DNA of 64,000 bases from the NCBI RefSeq assembly GCF_019352895.1, contig NZ_JAAAFX010000004.1, positions 62,001 through 126,000 on the forward strand, written 5' to 3'. Source of the DNA: Variovorax boronicumulans. Lineage in GTDB: Bacteria > Pseudomonadota > Gammaproteobacteria > Burkholderiales > Burkholderiaceae_C. The position numbers and the translations under genes were made by a program. The notes beneath the pieces are model-generated. The model was not told the origin of the DNA, ran no database searches, and saw only the letters and a list, made by a program, of their open reading frames with translations. Positions 21,604 through 31,880 of this stretch are shown here, in pieces; the stretch's first letter is position 1, and each line of letters starts with the position of its first letter.

Positions 21604-21734
21604 GACCGCTACCATGACCGGGTGCCCCGCGCCCGCCTAGGCCTCGTATTTTGGGTAGCCAGGCGGGTAGCTAGGGTAGCTTTCGAGGTGTCATCCACCT
21701 CCAAGCCATTGATTTAAAACACCTTTTCTGTCAC
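21604..21734. other. Prophage-chromosome junction region with GGGTAGC repeats
   Basis: About 130 bases without a gene between the AlpA-like gene and xthA. GGGTAGC occurs three times (21,653, 21,665 and 21,674), 9-12 bases apart. These could be excisionase arm sites or part of the attachment region. The exact att core cannot be found because the other prophage end is outside the window. The xthA promoter must also lie here. Confidence 0.4.
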
Positions 21735-22520
21735 ATGAAAATCGCCACCTGGAACGTCAATTCGCTCACCGCCCGCCTGCAGCACGTGCTCGACTGGCTG
21801 ATCGCCAACCCTGTCGACGTGCTCTGCCTGCAGGAGCTCAAGATGAGCGACGACAAGTTCCCGCTCGACGTGCTGCAGTCGGCCGGCTACCAGGCCGCCT
21901 ACTTCGGCCAGAAAACCTACAACGGCGTGGCGATCCTGAGCCGCGCGCCGGTGAGCAACGTGGCGAAGAACATCGGCGGCTTCACCGACGAGCATTCGCG
22001 CGTGATCAGCGCCACCGTCGACACCGCCCACGGCCCGCTGCGCGTCGTCAATGGCTACTTCGTCAACGGCCAGGCGCCGGGCAGCGACAAGTTCGCCTAC
22101 AAGATGCGCTGGCTCAGCGCCCTGCGCGACTGGCTCGCCGCCGAGATGGCGGCGCATCCCGACCTCGTGCTGCTGGGCGACTTCAACATCGTGCTCGAGG
22201 ACCGCGACAGCTTCGACCCGATCGGCCTGAAGGAAACCATCCACCACACGACCGAGGAACGCGATCATTTCCGCGCACTGCTCGCGCTCGGGCTGACCGA
22301 TGCGTTCCGCCTGTTCGAGCAGCCCGAGAAGAGCTTCTCTTGGTGGGACTACCGCATGCTGGGCTACCAGAAGAACCGCGGCCTGCGCATCGATCACATC
22401 CTGGTGAGCGCGCCGCTGGTGCCGCGCGCCGTGGCCTGCAGCATCGACCGCGTGCCGCGCAAGTGGGAGAAGCCCAGCGACCATGCGCCGGTGGTACTGA
22501 CGCTCGACCAGGCGGACTGA
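21735..22520 (+). CDS. xthA: Exodeoxyribonuclease III
   Basis: A 261-residue AP endonuclease/3'-5' exonuclease of the exonuclease III family. Motifs are MKIATWNVNSLTAR with the metal-binding Asn, LCLQELK with the metal Glu, GYFVNGQ, VLLGDFNIVLEDRD (Asp/Asn pair), DYRMLGYQKNRGLRIDHILV and the final SDHAPV with the catalytic Asp-His. It repairs abasic sites. It is the first clear chromosomal gene to the right of the prophage. Confidence 0.95.
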   Translation: MKIATWNVNSLTARLQHVLDWLIANPVDVLCLQELKMSDDKFPLDVLQSAGYQAAYFGQKTYNGVAILSRAPVSNVAKNIGGFTDEHSRVISATVDTAHGPLRVVNGYFVNGQAPGSDKFAYKMRWLSALRDWLAAEMAAHPDLVLLGDFNIVLEDRDSFDPIGLKETIHHTTEERDHFRALLALGLTDAFRLFEQPEKSFSWWDYRMLGYQKNRGLRIDHILVSAPLVPRAVACSIDRVPRKWEKPSDHAPVVLTLDQAD

Positions 22521-22524
22521 CACC

Positions 22525-23052
22525 ATGCGTGCCACGCACGGCCGGCACCTTGCAGCAGTCGTTGCGATCGTGGCCGCCTTGCTGGCCGGCTGCGCGCCGC
22601 TGAAGCCCACGGCGGCGCCCGATGCGACCGCCACGCCGGGCGCGGCCGCCGAGGCCGAGACACCCATCGCGCCGACCTCCGCGGTCGAGCCCGTGCGGCT
22701 GATCACCAACCAGACCCCGGCCGTGCGCGCCTACCGCAAGCTGGGCTCGGGCCAGATCTACAAGACCTATCCGACGCGCATCTACAAGGGCAAGATCCCG
22801 CCGCTGGTCTATGCGGTGGTGGTGGTCGAGACCGACATCGACGCCACGGGCAAGGTGATCAACGTGGGCTTCAGCCGCCGGCCCAGCCATGCGCCCGAGG
22901 TGCCGGACATGATCGCCGAGCTGATCCGCAAGGCCTCGCCCCTGCCCCCGCCGGGCCGGCTGGGTGCGCACACCTATGTCGACACCTGGCTCTGGGACAA
23001 GAGCGGCAACTTCCAGCTCGACTCGCGCACGCTGGGTCAGAGAAGCCGCTGA
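22525..23052 (+). CDS. Putative lipoprotein with TonB-C-like domain
   Basis: A 175-residue protein with a lipoprotein signal: VVAIVAALLAGCAPLKPT, with the lipobox LAGC and the Cys near residue 22. An Ala/Pro/Thr linker follows. The C-terminal part (GQIYKTYPTRIYKGKIPPLV, VVVVETDIDATGKVINVGFS) resembles the beta-sheet of TonB C-terminal domains, where the pattern -xVDxxGxVxxVxxxxSS- binds other envelope proteins. It should be anchored in the outer membrane. It starts four bases after xthA and is probably cotranscribed with it. Specific function unknown. Confidence 0.65.
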   Translation: MRATHGRHLAAVVAIVAALLAGCAPLKPTAAPDATATPGAAAEAETPIAPTSAVEPVRLITNQTPAVRAYRKLGSGQIYKTYPTRIYKGKIPPLVYAVVVVETDIDATGKVINVGFSRRPSHAPEVPDMIAELIRKASPLPPPGRLGAHTYVDTWLWDKSGNFQLDSRTLGQRSR

Positions 23053-23056
23053 CCTT

Positions 23057-23348
23057 GCCCCACCCCCCGAAGGCTTCGCGCACTGCGTGTCGCTTAGCCC
23101 TCCCCCCTCAAGGGGGCCACACCGGCGGACCGGCGGAGCCGGTTCCGCAGCATCGCCCCACCCCCGAAGGCTTCGCGCACTGCGTGTCGCTTCGCCCTTC
23201 CCCCTCAAGGGGGCAACACCGGCGGCCCGGCGAAGCCGGTTCCGCAGCATCGCCCCACCCCCGAAGGCTTCGCGCACTGCGTGTCGCTTCGCCCTTCCCC
23301 CTCAAGGGGGCAACACCGGCGGCCCGGCGAAGCCGGTTCCGCGGTGTT
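23057..23348. repeat. Three tandem copies of a 97-98 bp intergenic repeat
   Basis: Units start at 23,057, 23,155 and 23,252. Each holds CGAAGGCTTCGCGCACTGCG, a CCCCCTCAAGGGGG hairpin and a GGCGAAGCCGGTTCCGC-type arm. Units 2 and 3 are almost identical; unit 1 differs at several bases. A related copy lies in inverted orientation at about 26,678-26,766. They fill the 330 bases between the convergent lipoprotein and ntrC genes and probably act as a bidirectional transcription end. No gene is seen here. Confidence 0.85.
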
Positions 23349-23383
23349 CCGCGCGCAGACAGAGGTGGCTAGGAGATAGCGGA

Positions 23384-24922
<1,539 letters not shown>

Positions 24923-24944
24923 GCAACTCCTTGTCGTCTTGCTG

Positions 24945-26021
24945 CTACGGCAGCGGTATCAATATCTTGAAATCGGTCCGGCCGGGCACGCTGTCGCACT
25001 CGATGACCCCATGGTGCTGTTGCACGAAGGTCTGCGCCAGCGTCAATCCGAGGCCTGTTCCGCCATCCCTGCCCGACACCAGCGGATAGAAGATGCGGTC
25101 CTTGATGGCATCGGGTACACCCGGTCCGTTGTCGATGACATGCAATTCCAATGCCAGTCGATACCACTGCTTGTTGAAGATGACCTGGCGCGCGATCCGG
25201 GTCTTGAAAGTGATGCACGCATCGCCGGCCGCGCGGCGCTCGACCAGGGCCTGCGCGGCGTTGTGGACGATGTTGAGCGTGGCCTGGATCAGTTGCTCGC
25301 GGTCGCCTCGGAACTCGGGGATCGACACGTCGAAATCCCGCTCGATGTGCAGGTCGCGCGGGAACTCCGCCAGGATCACCGAGCGCACGCGCTCGCAGAC
25401 CTCGTGAATGTTGACGTCGCCCACCACGTGCGGGCGGCGGTGCGGCGCGAGCAGCCGGTCGACCAGCGTCTGGAGCCGGTCGGCCTCGTGGATGATGACC
25501 TGCGTGTATTCGATGAGGTCGCGCGACTCGACCTCCATCTGCAGCAGCTGCGCCGCGCCGCGGATGCCGCCCAGCGGGTTCTTGATCTCGTGGGCCAGGT
25601 TGCGGATCAGTTCCTTGTTGGCCTGCGCCTGGTCGATCAGCCGCTCCTCGCGGTCCTGGCGGACCTGCTGCTCGAGCGGCGAAAGTTCGATGATCAGCTC
25701 GCCCGGCTTGTCGCCCTGCGCAAGCGTGACCTGCACCGGCATCAGCTCATGGTTGACGCGCCGCAGGAAGGCTTCGTAGCGCAAGGTCGCGAAGTCGTTG
25801 CTGCGGGCGCCGTCGATGGCGGTGCGCAGCACCTGCGGCTCCTGGAAGCAGGCGCCGAACTGCGAGCCCTCGAGCGTGCGGCGCGAGGTGCCCAGCGCAT
25901 CCTCGAGCGCGGCGTTGGCGAACAGCACCGAGCCGTCGTCCTTGACCACCGCGATGAGCGTGGCCAGCAGGTCGAAGGGCTGGAAGCGCTTGAGCGAAGA
26001 GGCTGTCTTGCCGAAAGCCAT
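24945..26021 (-). CDS. ntrB: Nitrogen sensor kinase NtrB (GlnL)
   Basis: A 358-residue soluble histidine kinase starting MAFGKTASSLKRFQPFDLLA. An N-terminal PAS domain is followed by the phospho-acceptor His at about 144 in NLAHEIKNPLGGIRGAAQLL, and the ATPase N, G1 and G2 boxes (NIVHNAAQAL, VIDNGPGVPD, GRDGGTGLGLTLAQ). There are no membrane segments, as expected for NtrB. It phosphorylates or dephosphorylates NtrC under PII control. It starts two bases after the upstream gene and is followed by ntrC. Confidence 0.95.
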   Translation of the reverse strand: MAFGKTASSLKRFQPFDLLATLIAVVKDDGSVLFANAALEDALGTSRRTLEGSQFGACFQEPQVLRTAIDGARSNDFATLRYEAFLRRVNHELMPVQVTLAQGDKPGELIIELSPLEQQVRQDREERLIDQAQANKELIRNLAHEIKNPLGGIRGAAQLLQMEVESRDLIEYTQVIIHEADRLQTLVDRLLAPHRRPHVVGDVNIHEVCERVRSVILAEFPRDLHIERDFDVSIPEFRGDREQLIQATLNIVHNAAQALVERRAAGDACITFKTRIARQVIFNKQWYRLALELHVIDNGPGVPDAIKDRIFYPLVSGRDGGTGLGLTLAQTFVQQHHGVIECDSVPGRTDFKILIPLP

Positions 26022-26022
26022 G

Positions 26023-26526
26023 TCAGTTGGCCGCCGCGGGCAGACGCCCGATCTCGCGGCGGATGCCGGCGATGTCACTCTCGTTGCGGGCGATCTCGGC
26101 CTTCATCTCGGCCACGCGGTCGAGGTACTTCTGATAGTTGCGCGCCTCGCCACCCTGCTTCTCGGGCTCGCCGTTGTTGTAGTCCTTGAGCAGTTCGGCC
26201 TGGCGCGACTCCGCCTTGCGCAGCTCCGACTGGAGCACCGAGCGGGCCTCGCCATCGCGCGCGCGCTGCTCCGTGCCTTCCACGCGCGGGCTGCCGGCCG
26301 GGGCACGGGCGGCACCGCCGCCACCCGACGAAGCGGCTGCGCCCGGGGGCCGCGCCCCCTGAACGATGGTGACGTTGCCGCCTTCCATGACCTTGCAGCC
26401 GCGCTTCTGCGCATCGGCGGCGTTGTTGGTGTATTCGTTGCCGCAGCGCCAGACGCGCTCCTGGGCCTGGGCCGGCAACAGGGCGGGCGGAAGAATCAAC
26501 AGCAGTGGGAAAAGTAGTTTCTTCAT
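26023..26526 (-). CDS. Periplasmic coiled-coil protein upstream of ntrB
   Basis: A 167-residue exported protein. A signal peptide (MKKLLFPLLLILPPALLPAQ, then AQ) with a cut near residue 22 is followed by VWRCGNEYTNNAADAQKRGC, with a Cys pair that may form a disulphide, then a Gly/Ala-rich linker and a long helix (VLQSELRKAESRQAELLKDY, YLDRVAEMKAEIARNESDIA) likely to form a coiled coil. It precedes ntrB by two bases and lies after glnA on the same strand. Similar small genes sit in the glnA-ntrBC interval of related bacteria, but the function is unknown. Confidence 0.7.
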   Translation of the reverse strand: MKKLLFPLLLILPPALLPAQAQERVWRCGNEYTNNAADAQKRGCKVMEGGNVTIVQGARPPGAAASSGGGGAARAPAGSPRVEGTEQRARDGEARSVLQSELRKAESRQAELLKDYNNGEPEKQGGEARNYQKYLDRVAEMKAEIARNESDIAGIRREIGRLPAAAN

Positions 26527-26610
26527 GGTCCTGGGAAGTCTGGGCGCGAAGCAAAGGGCATTTTGATGCAATTCGAGCAAGGCCCTGCCCTGGTGTTCCC
26601 CTCCAATGAA

Positions 26611-26634
26611 AAAGGACGGCCGGGGCCGTCCTTT
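26611..26634 (-). terminator. Intrinsic terminator after glnA
   Basis: A 7-bp GC stem (GGACGGC with GCCGTCC) extended by three A-T pairs, with five T on the minus strand. It separates glnA from the downstream periplasmic protein-ntrBC unit. Confidence 0.75.
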
Positions 26635-26677
26635 CAAATCACCAGCGCTGCGTCCACCTGGCGCAAGCTCCCTTCGT

Positions 26678-26766
26678 GAAACACCGAGGAACCGGCTACG
26701 CCGGTCCTCAGGTGTCGCCCCCGGCAGGGGGCGGGAGAAGCGACACGCAGCGCGCGAAGCCTGGGG
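26678..26766. repeat. Dispersed copy of the 97-bp intergenic repeat, inverted
   Basis: The segment just downstream of the glnA stop is the reverse complement type of the tandem repeat at 23,057-23,348: it contains CGACACGCAGCGCGCGAAGC, a GCCCCCGGCAGGGGGC hairpin and ACCGGCTACGCCGGT. It belongs to the same dispersed family, which marks transcript ends in this genome. Confidence 0.75.
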
Positions 26767-26774
26767 CGAGCCTC

Positions 26775-28190
26775 TTACAGCGAGTAGTACATGTCGAATT
26801 CGACCGGGTGCGTGGCCATGCGCAGGCGCGTGACTTCCTGCATCTTCAGGTCGATGTAGGCATCGATGTACGAGTCGGTGAACACGCCACCCTTGGTCAG
26901 GAAGGCGCGGTCCTTGTCGAGTGCTTCCAGCGCCTGGTCGAGGCTGTGGCAGACGGTCGGGATCAGCGCGTCTTCTTCCGGCGGCAGATGGTACAGGTCC
27001 TTGGTGGCGGCTTCGCCCGGATCGATCTTGTTCTCGACGCCGTCGAGACCGGCCATCAGCAGCGCGGCGAAACCGAGGTACGGGTTCATCAGCGGATCGG
27101 GGAAGCGTGCCTCGACGCGACGGCCCTTGGGGTTGGCCACGAACGGGATGCGGATCGATGCCGAACGGTTCTTGGCCGAGTAGGCCAGCTTCACCGGGGC
27201 TTCGAAGCCGGGCACCAGGCGCTTGTAGCTGTTGGTGCCGGGGTTCGTGATGGCGTTCAGGGCACGGGCGTGCTTGATGATGCCGCCGATGTAGTGCAGC
27301 GCGAATTCCGACAGGCCTGCGTAGCCGTCACCGGCGAACAGGTTCTTGCCGTCCTTCCAGACCGACTGGTGCACGTGCATGCCCGAGCCGTTGTCGCCGA
27401 CGATGGGCTTGGGCATGAAGGTGGCGGTCTTGCCGTAGGCATGGGCCACGTTCTGGATCACGTACTTCTGCAGCTGGACCCAGTCGGCGCGCTGGACCAG
27501 CGTGCTGAACTTGGTGCCGAGTTCCATCTGGCCGGCGTTGGCCACTTCGTGGTGATGCACTTCGACCGGGATGCCCAGGGCTTCGAGCACCAGGCACATT
27601 TCCGAGCGCATGTCCTGGAAGCTGTCGACCGGCGGCACCGGGAAGTAGCCGCCCTTGACGGCCGGGCGATGACCCGTGTTGCCGTGCTCGTATTCCTTGT
27701 CGGTGTTCCAGGAGGCTTCTTCGGAGTCGATCTTGACGAAGCAACCCGACATGTCGTTCTTCCAGCGAACGCTGTCGAACACGAAGAATTCGGGTTCCGG
27801 TCCGAAGAAGGCGGTGTCGCCCAGGCCCGAGGCCTTCATGTACGCCTCGGCGCGCTTGGCCAGCGAGCGCGGATCGCGATCGTAGGCCTTGCCGTCGGCG
27901 GGATCGATCACGTCGCAGGTCAGGATCAGCGTCGTCTCTTCAAAGAAGGGATCGATGTTGGCGGTGTTCGGGTCGGGCATGAGCTGCATGTCCGAAGCCT
28001 CGATGCCCTTCCAACCTGCGATCGACGAACCGTCGAACGCATGACCCGAAGTGAACTTGTCTTCATCGAAATGCGACACCGGCACAGTCACGTGCTGCTC
28101 TTTGCCGCGGGTGTCGGTGAATCGGAAGTCGATGAACTTGACCTCGTTTTCCTTGACGAGCTTCAGTACATCGGCGACGGTCTTTGCCAT
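26775..28190 (-). CDS. glnA: Glutamine synthetase type I
   Basis: A 471-residue GlnA, the usual length of type I enzymes. The start [20 protein letters not shown], the substrate motif [20 protein letters not shown], the metal-site stretch [12 protein letters not shown], the ATP-binding [10 protein letters not shown] and the active-site NRSASIRIP are all present. The adenylylation Tyr at about 400 is in [10 protein letters not shown], so the enzyme can be regulated by adenylyltransferase. It makes glutamine from glutamate and ammonia. Upstream there is a sigma-54 promoter and NtrC-like sites, and ntrBC lies downstream. Confidence 0.97.
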   Translation of the reverse strand: MAKTVADVLKLVKENEVKFIDFRFTDTRGKEQHVTVPVSHFDEDKFTSGHAFDGSSIAGWKGIEASDMQLMPDPNTANIDPFFEETTLILTCDVIDPADGKAYDRDPRSLAKRAEAYMKASGLGDTAFFGPEPEFFVFDSVRWKNDMSGCFVKIDSEEASWNTDKEYEHGNTGHRPAVKGGYFPVPPVDSFQDMRSEMCLVLEALGIPVEVHHHEVANAGQMELGTKFSTLVQRADWVQLQKYVIQNVAHAYGKTATFMPKPIVGDNGSGMHVHQSVWKDGKNLFAGDGYAGLSEFALHYIGGIIKHARALNAITNPGTNSYKRLVPGFEAPVKLAYSAKNRSASIRIPFVANPKGRRVEARFPDPLMNPYLGFAALLMAGLDGVENKIDPGEAATKDLYHLPPEEDALIPTVCHSLDQALEALDKDRAFLTKGGVFTDSYIDAYIDLKMQEVTRLRMATHPVEFDMYYSL

Positions 28191-28241
28191 CAATTTCTCC
28201 TGGTTGAAAGGGTAGGGGTTGGAAATACGTACGCAAGGGAA

Positions 28242-28257
28242 TGCAGGTTCTGTGCCA
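28242..28257 (-). promoter_or_regulatory. Sigma-54 promoter of glnA
   Basis: On the minus strand the sequence TGGCACAGAACCTGCA has the -24 GG and -12 GC separated by exactly 10 bases. It lies 52 bases before the glnA ATG. The genes for the matching activator NtrC and its kinase are just downstream of glnA. Confidence 0.8.
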
Positions 28258-28316
28258 TTGCGGGGCATCCCGAATGCGGCTCTTTCGGGCCTTGCGCCCC
28301 GTCAGAGAGAGAAAAA

Positions 28317-28361
28317 CACGCTAATTTGGTGCAAGGCATCCTAACGCACCATTTCAGGGCC
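28317..28361 (-). promoter_or_regulatory. NtrC-like enhancer sites upstream of glnA
   Basis: A 17-base site at 28,317-28,333, CACGCTAATTTGGTGCA, matches the E. coli glnA NtrC site at 12 of 17 positions with one half-site (TTGGTGCA) intact. A second, weaker half-site (GCACCATTTCAGGGC) is at 28,346. Both are 60-120 bases upstream of the sigma-54 promoter, a normal enhancer distance. Confidence 0.5.
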
Positions 28362-29141
28362 AAGCCGTGCATCAAAAGCGTGCAGGCCGTCGATCAGCTG
28401 GCGATAGGCCGCCTCGAGGCGCACCGATTCGCCCTTGACGCCCAGTTCGATGTGCCGCCCGTACTCGGGATGGTCGACGCTCGGCAGGCTGAACACCTTG
28501 ACGCCCGCATGGGTCGCCTCGATGGCCAGCATCAGCGGCGTGAGGGTCGCCTCCATGGCGCCGAACACGATCACCGACTTCTCGGCCGCCTGGCCCTGTG
28601 CGAACAGCGGCGCATAGCGCTCGTCGAGCACCGATTCGATCATCGGCCAGGCCATGACCGGAAAACCCGGCACGAAGTGCACGTCGCCCACGCTGAAGCC
28701 CGGGATCTTGTTGTAGGGGTTGCGGATGATCTCGGCGGTGGCCGGGAACACGCCCATGTTCAGGCGATGGATGTTGTCCGGGCGCTCGGGTTCGTAGACC
28801 GTGCCCTGCTCGCGCGCCGTGTCCTGCATGCGCTCGCGGATCAGCTGCTCGGCCTCGGGATGCAGCACCAGCGGCACGCCCAGCGCGGCGGCCGCGCACT
28901 GGCGCGTGTGGTCGTCGGGCGTCGCGCCGATGCCGCCGGTCGAGAACACGATGTCGCCCGAGGCGAAGGCCCGCGCCAGCGCGGCCGTGATGCGCTCGGG
29001 CACATCGCCGACGTACTCGGCCCAGGCCAGCGAGAGGCCGCGTGCGGCCAGCAGCTCGATGACCTTGGGCATGTGCTTGTCCAGGCGCTTGCCGGAGAGG
29101 ATTTCGTCGCCGACGACGATCAGGCCGAAATTGCGGCTCAT
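28341..29141 (-). CDS. CinA-like molybdopterin-binding domain protein
   Basis: A 266-residue protein with the MoaB/MogA-type fold of CinA N-terminal domains: LIVVGDEILSGKRLDKHMPK, then DIVFSTGGIGATPDDHTRQC with the cofactor-binding GGIGATPDD, and MGVFPATAEIIRNPYNKIPG with FVPGFPVMAWPMIESVLDE. It has no C-terminal nicotinamide deamidase domain, so it is the stand-alone form. Such proteins act in ADP-ribose or nucleotide clearance, but the activity here is not shown by sequence. It lies directly upstream of the glnA regulatory region. Confidence 0.85.
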   Translation of the reverse strand: MSRNFGLIVVGDEILSGKRLDKHMPKVIELLAARGLSLAWAEYVGDVPERITAALARAFASGDIVFSTGGIGATPDDHTRQCAAAALGVPLVLHPEAEQLIRERMQDTAREQGTVYEPERPDNIHRLNMGVFPATAEIIRNPYNKIPGFSVGDVHFVPGFPVMAWPMIESVLDERYAPLFAQGQAAEKSVIVFGAMEATLTPLMLAIEATHAGVKVFSLPSVDHPEYGRHIELGVKGESVRLEAAYRQLIDGLHAFDARLGPEMVR

Positions 29142-29154
29142 GGTGGGTGTCCGA

Positions 29155-30015
29155 TCAGGAAGAAGGGCCGGGCACTGGCGCGGCCTCTTCGGAGGAAAGA
29201 AGGGGCGCCGCGGCGCTCGCGCGCTCGAGCCGCAGCTGGGCCAGCGCGTCGAGGCTGTAGTGCGCGAACCACAGGGCGGAGAAGGCGAACACCAGCGTGT
29301 AGATCCAGATCGCCAGCGGCACCAGCACGAAGAAGGCGGCGGCGAACAGCAGGCCCGACGCCCAGACGATGCTGGGCGCCGCGCCCAGGTAGCCGCACAG
29401 CACGCCGATGGTCAGCAGCGGCAGCCGGTGCCGGCTCAGCAGTGCCTGGCGTTCCTCGGGATTGGCATGCTCGGCCAGCGCATCGAAGCTCATCACGCGG
29501 TAGGTGAGCCAGCCCCAGATCAGCGGCGGCAGGATCAGCACCAGCGGCGGGATCAGCCACAGCGGCATCGACACCACCAGTGCCAGCAGCGCCAGCACGG
29601 TGAAGGCCAGCGAGCGCAGCACGCTGCCGATGAAGGACGCGCCCTTCTTGCGCTCCAGGGTCGGGAAGCGGCGCTCGGCCACCAGCCGCGTGAGCGGCCC
29701 GGCCATCATGCCGGCGACGATCAGCAGCGACACCAGCACGATCAGCGGCGTGGCGGCGAAGATCACCACCAGCGGCGCCAGCATCGACGGCACGTCGCTG
29801 GAGAACAGTCCGCCGATCCAGCCCCAGAAACTCGACAGCATCGGCCAGGCGTCGAGCGCCTCGCGCGTCCAGGCCACGCTGGCGCTCCAGAAGAAGTAGC
29901 CGAAACCCGCCGCCAGCAGCACCATCAGGGCCAGCGGCAGCAGCGACAGCAGGATCACCCGGGGCCGCATGCAGTAGGCGACGGCACGCCAGAAGGAGTC
30001 GAGAAGAAGTGGCAT
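29155..30015 (-). CDS. EI24/CysZ-like integral membrane protein
   Basis: A 286-residue polytopic membrane protein starting MPLLLDSFWRAVAYCMRPRV. Hydrophobic segments occur near residues 22-44, 75-110, 140-180 and 200-245. The signatures LDSFWRAVAYCMRPRVILLS and VAERRFPTLERKKG fit the EI24 domain family, which includes the CysZ sulphate permease. Substrate is not evident. It follows the CinA-like gene by 13 bases in the opposite reading direction of transcription order (it is transcribed first), so the two may share a transcript. Confidence 0.8.
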   Translation of the reverse strand: MPLLLDSFWRAVAYCMRPRVILLSLLPLALMVLLAAGFGYFFWSASVAWTREALDAWPMLSSFWGWIGGLFSSDVPSMLAPLVVIFAATPLIVLVSLLIVAGMMAGPLTRLVAERRFPTLERKKGASFIGSVLRSLAFTVLALLALVVSMPLWLIPPLVLILPPLIWGWLTYRVMSFDALAEHANPEERQALLSRHRLPLLTIGVLCGYLGAAPSIVWASGLLFAAAFFVLVPLAIWIYTLVFAFSALWFAHYSLDALAQLRLERASAAAPLLSSEEAAPVPGPSS

Positions 30016-30073
30016 GGGGTGCCGAGGATAACGCCGTCGCGCGACGGCGTGTCGAACGCGGGCCGGCGTGGCC

Positions 30074-31045
30074 TCAGCCGCGCCCGACCAGCCGGCGCAA
30101 GCCGTGCCACTGCTGCGACCAGAAGCCGCTGCCGTAGTCGCGCAGGCGCCCCTGCGCATCGGGCTCGACCTGGTCGCGGATGCCGGTGGCGTCGTAGCGC
30201 GGCTCGAAGTTCACGGTGCGAAACAGCATGTCCCACCAGGGCAGCAGCACGCCGAAGTTGTGGCCCCCGAGCGTCTGCGGGCCCTTCGATTCGTGGCCGA
30301 TGCCGATCGCATGGTGCAGCCGATGGAAGCGCGGGCTGATCCACAGCCGCTCGCCGATCGCGCCGAAGCTCCAGCGCAGGTTGGCATGCTGCAGGCTTTC
30401 GCTGAGCTGGGTGAAGGCCACGATGGCGATGAACTGCCCGGGCGCCACGCCGATCAGCTGCGCGACGATGACGATGATCACGTCGTGGATCACGTCGTCG
30501 AGCAGGTGGTTGCGGTTGTCGCTCCACATGGTCATCTGGCGCTGCGAATGGTGCAGCGAATGCAGGCTCCACCACCAGTTGAAGCGATGCTGGCCGCGGT
30601 GGATCAGGTACTCGACGAAGTCCAGCACCACCAGGTACACCGCGAACGCGACCCAGGGCACGTCGGTGATGCCGGGCCAGAGCTCGTCCAGGTGCAGCGA
30701 GCCCCAGCCGGCGCCGCGCAGCAGCCCCAGGCCGTCGTCGAACACCGGCTGCAGCAAGAAGAAGATGCCCAGGCGGAACAGCCCGAGCCGATGGACCAGC
30801 GTGTAGAGCACGTCGGTGCGGATCGCGCGCCGGTCCACCACCGGCTCGACCGGCTTCCAGCGCTGCAGCGGCCCGATCACCGCGATCAGGATGGCGACCT
30901 GGATCAGGCCGACCAGCAGCCAGCCGGTGGCGTCGAAGGCGTCCTCGACCCAGCCACCCAGCCCGACCGCATAGACCAGCGGCTGCACCACGGCCTCGAA
31001 AAGCCATTGCTGGCAGCCGGCAAAAAGATCAGTCAACCATTCCAT
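30074..31045 (-). CDS. Sterol desaturase/fatty acid hydroxylase family protein
   Basis: A 323-residue membrane di-iron enzyme. The His clusters of the fatty acid hydroxylase superfamily are visible: EYLIHRGQHR, LHSLHHSQ and SPRFHRLHHAIGIGHES, plus a later GGHNFG. Several hydrophobic segments fill residues 10-70 and 85-165. Enzymes of this family hydroxylate or desaturate lipids with oxygen; the bacterial substrate is unknown here. It stands between a membrane protein gene and a deacetylase gene on the same strand. Confidence 0.88.
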   Translation of the reverse strand: MEWLTDLFAGCQQWLFEAVVQPLVYAVGLGGWVEDAFDATGWLLVGLIQVAILIAVIGPLQRWKPVEPVVDRRAIRTDVLYTLVHRLGLFRLGIFFLLQPVFDDGLGLLRGAGWGSLHLDELWPGITDVPWVAFAVYLVVLDFVEYLIHRGQHRFNWWWSLHSLHHSQRQMTMWSDNRNHLLDDVIHDVIIVIVAQLIGVAPGQFIAIVAFTQLSESLQHANLRWSFGAIGERLWISPRFHRLHHAIGIGHESKGPQTLGGHNFGVLLPWWDMLFRTVNFEPRYDATGIRDQVEPDAQGRLRDYGSGFWSQQWHGLRRLVGRG

Positions 31046-31073
31046 ACCGTGTCCACGCGGGCGTTCAGGGGCG

Positions 31074-31880
31074 TCAGGGGTGGGAGGCGATCCAGGCAGC
31101 GTACTGCGGATGCTGGCGCAGCGTCTGGAAGCAGAAGCCCTTGGCCTTGAGGCCGACGATCAGCGGTTCCAGCACGGCCGGCGCCCAGGGGTCCTTGCGC
31201 GACCAGATGCCCAGGTGCGCCAGCAGGATGTCGCCGCTGCGGATCTTGTCGAGCGCCTGCTGCAGCAGTTTGTCGTTGCTGAAGGTCTCGCTGGGCAGTT
31301 CGTCGCCCAGGAAGCCCGCGGGCGCCCAGCCCACGTATGCGTAACCGCAGGCCTTGGCGGCCGCCAGCAGCTTGGGCGAGGTCTTGCCGCCCGGCGCGCG
31401 GAACAGCGGCAGCGGCTTCTTGCCCGTGATGTGCTGCAGCCGCTCGCTGGCCTTGGCGATGTTCTCGCAGTACTTGGCTGCGCTCCAGGTGAACTCGCGC
31501 CCGGCCAGGGCGCCCGCCGAGGGCCGGACGCGGAACTGGGGCTCGGTGCCGCGCACGTCGCCGCGCCAGTAGACGTGGTCGTAGGTGTGCGAGGCGAATT
31601 CGTTGCCCTCGGCCGCCCTCGCCTTCCACCAGGGCGCCCAGTGGTTGTCGAGGCTGTCGCCGTCGGTCTGCGTGCGCTCGGCCGCGCCGAAGAAGGTCAC
31701 GCGCACGTCCTGGCGCTTGAGCACCTCGGCAATCAGCGGCGCCACGCCCATGTGGCCGGTGTCGAAGGTCAGGTACAGCGGCTTTTCGCACCTGGCCTGG
31801 GCCACCGCGCCACCCGCCACGCTCAGGGCCAGCAGCCCGGCGACGAGACGGCGGCGCGCCAGGCGCTCAGCGCTTGGCAT
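31074..31880 (-). CDS. Polysaccharide deacetylase family protein
   Basis: A 268-residue exported protein with a signal peptide (RRRLVAGLLALSVAGGAVAQ). The NodB-type domain shows motif 1 as YLTFDTGHMG, motif 2 as EFASHTYDHVYW with the two metal His residues, motif 3 as PLFRAPGGKT and a late LLAHLG. In motif 1 the usual second Asp (TFDDG) is Thr, so metal binding may differ from classical chitin or peptidoglycan deacetylases. The start at 31,880 overlaps the end of the upstream beta-propeller gene, which suggests a coupled pair acting in the envelope. Confidence 0.85.
   Translation of the reverse strand: MPSAERLARRRLVAGLLALSVAGGAVAQARCEKPLYLTFDTGHMGVAPLIAEVLKRQDVRVTFFGAAERTQTDGDSLDNHWAPWWKARAAEGNEFASHTYDHVYWRGDVRGTEPQFRVRPSAGALAGREFTWSAAKYCENIAKASERLQHITGKKPLPLFRAPGGKTSPKLLAAAKACGYAYVGWAPAGFLGDELPSETFSNDKLLQQALDKIRSGDILLAHLGIWSRKDPWAPAVLEPLIVGLKAKGFCFQTLRQHPQYAAWIASHP

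Noticed and set aside
23057..23348. CRISPR array
   Set aside because: Units are directly adjacent without unique spacers and are mostly identical along 97 bases, so this is a tandem intergenic repeat; no cas genes are present.
26676..29507. Open frame of 943 codons on the plus strand across glnA and the CinA-like gene
   Set aside because: It is antisense to two well-supported genes and has biased low-information composition.
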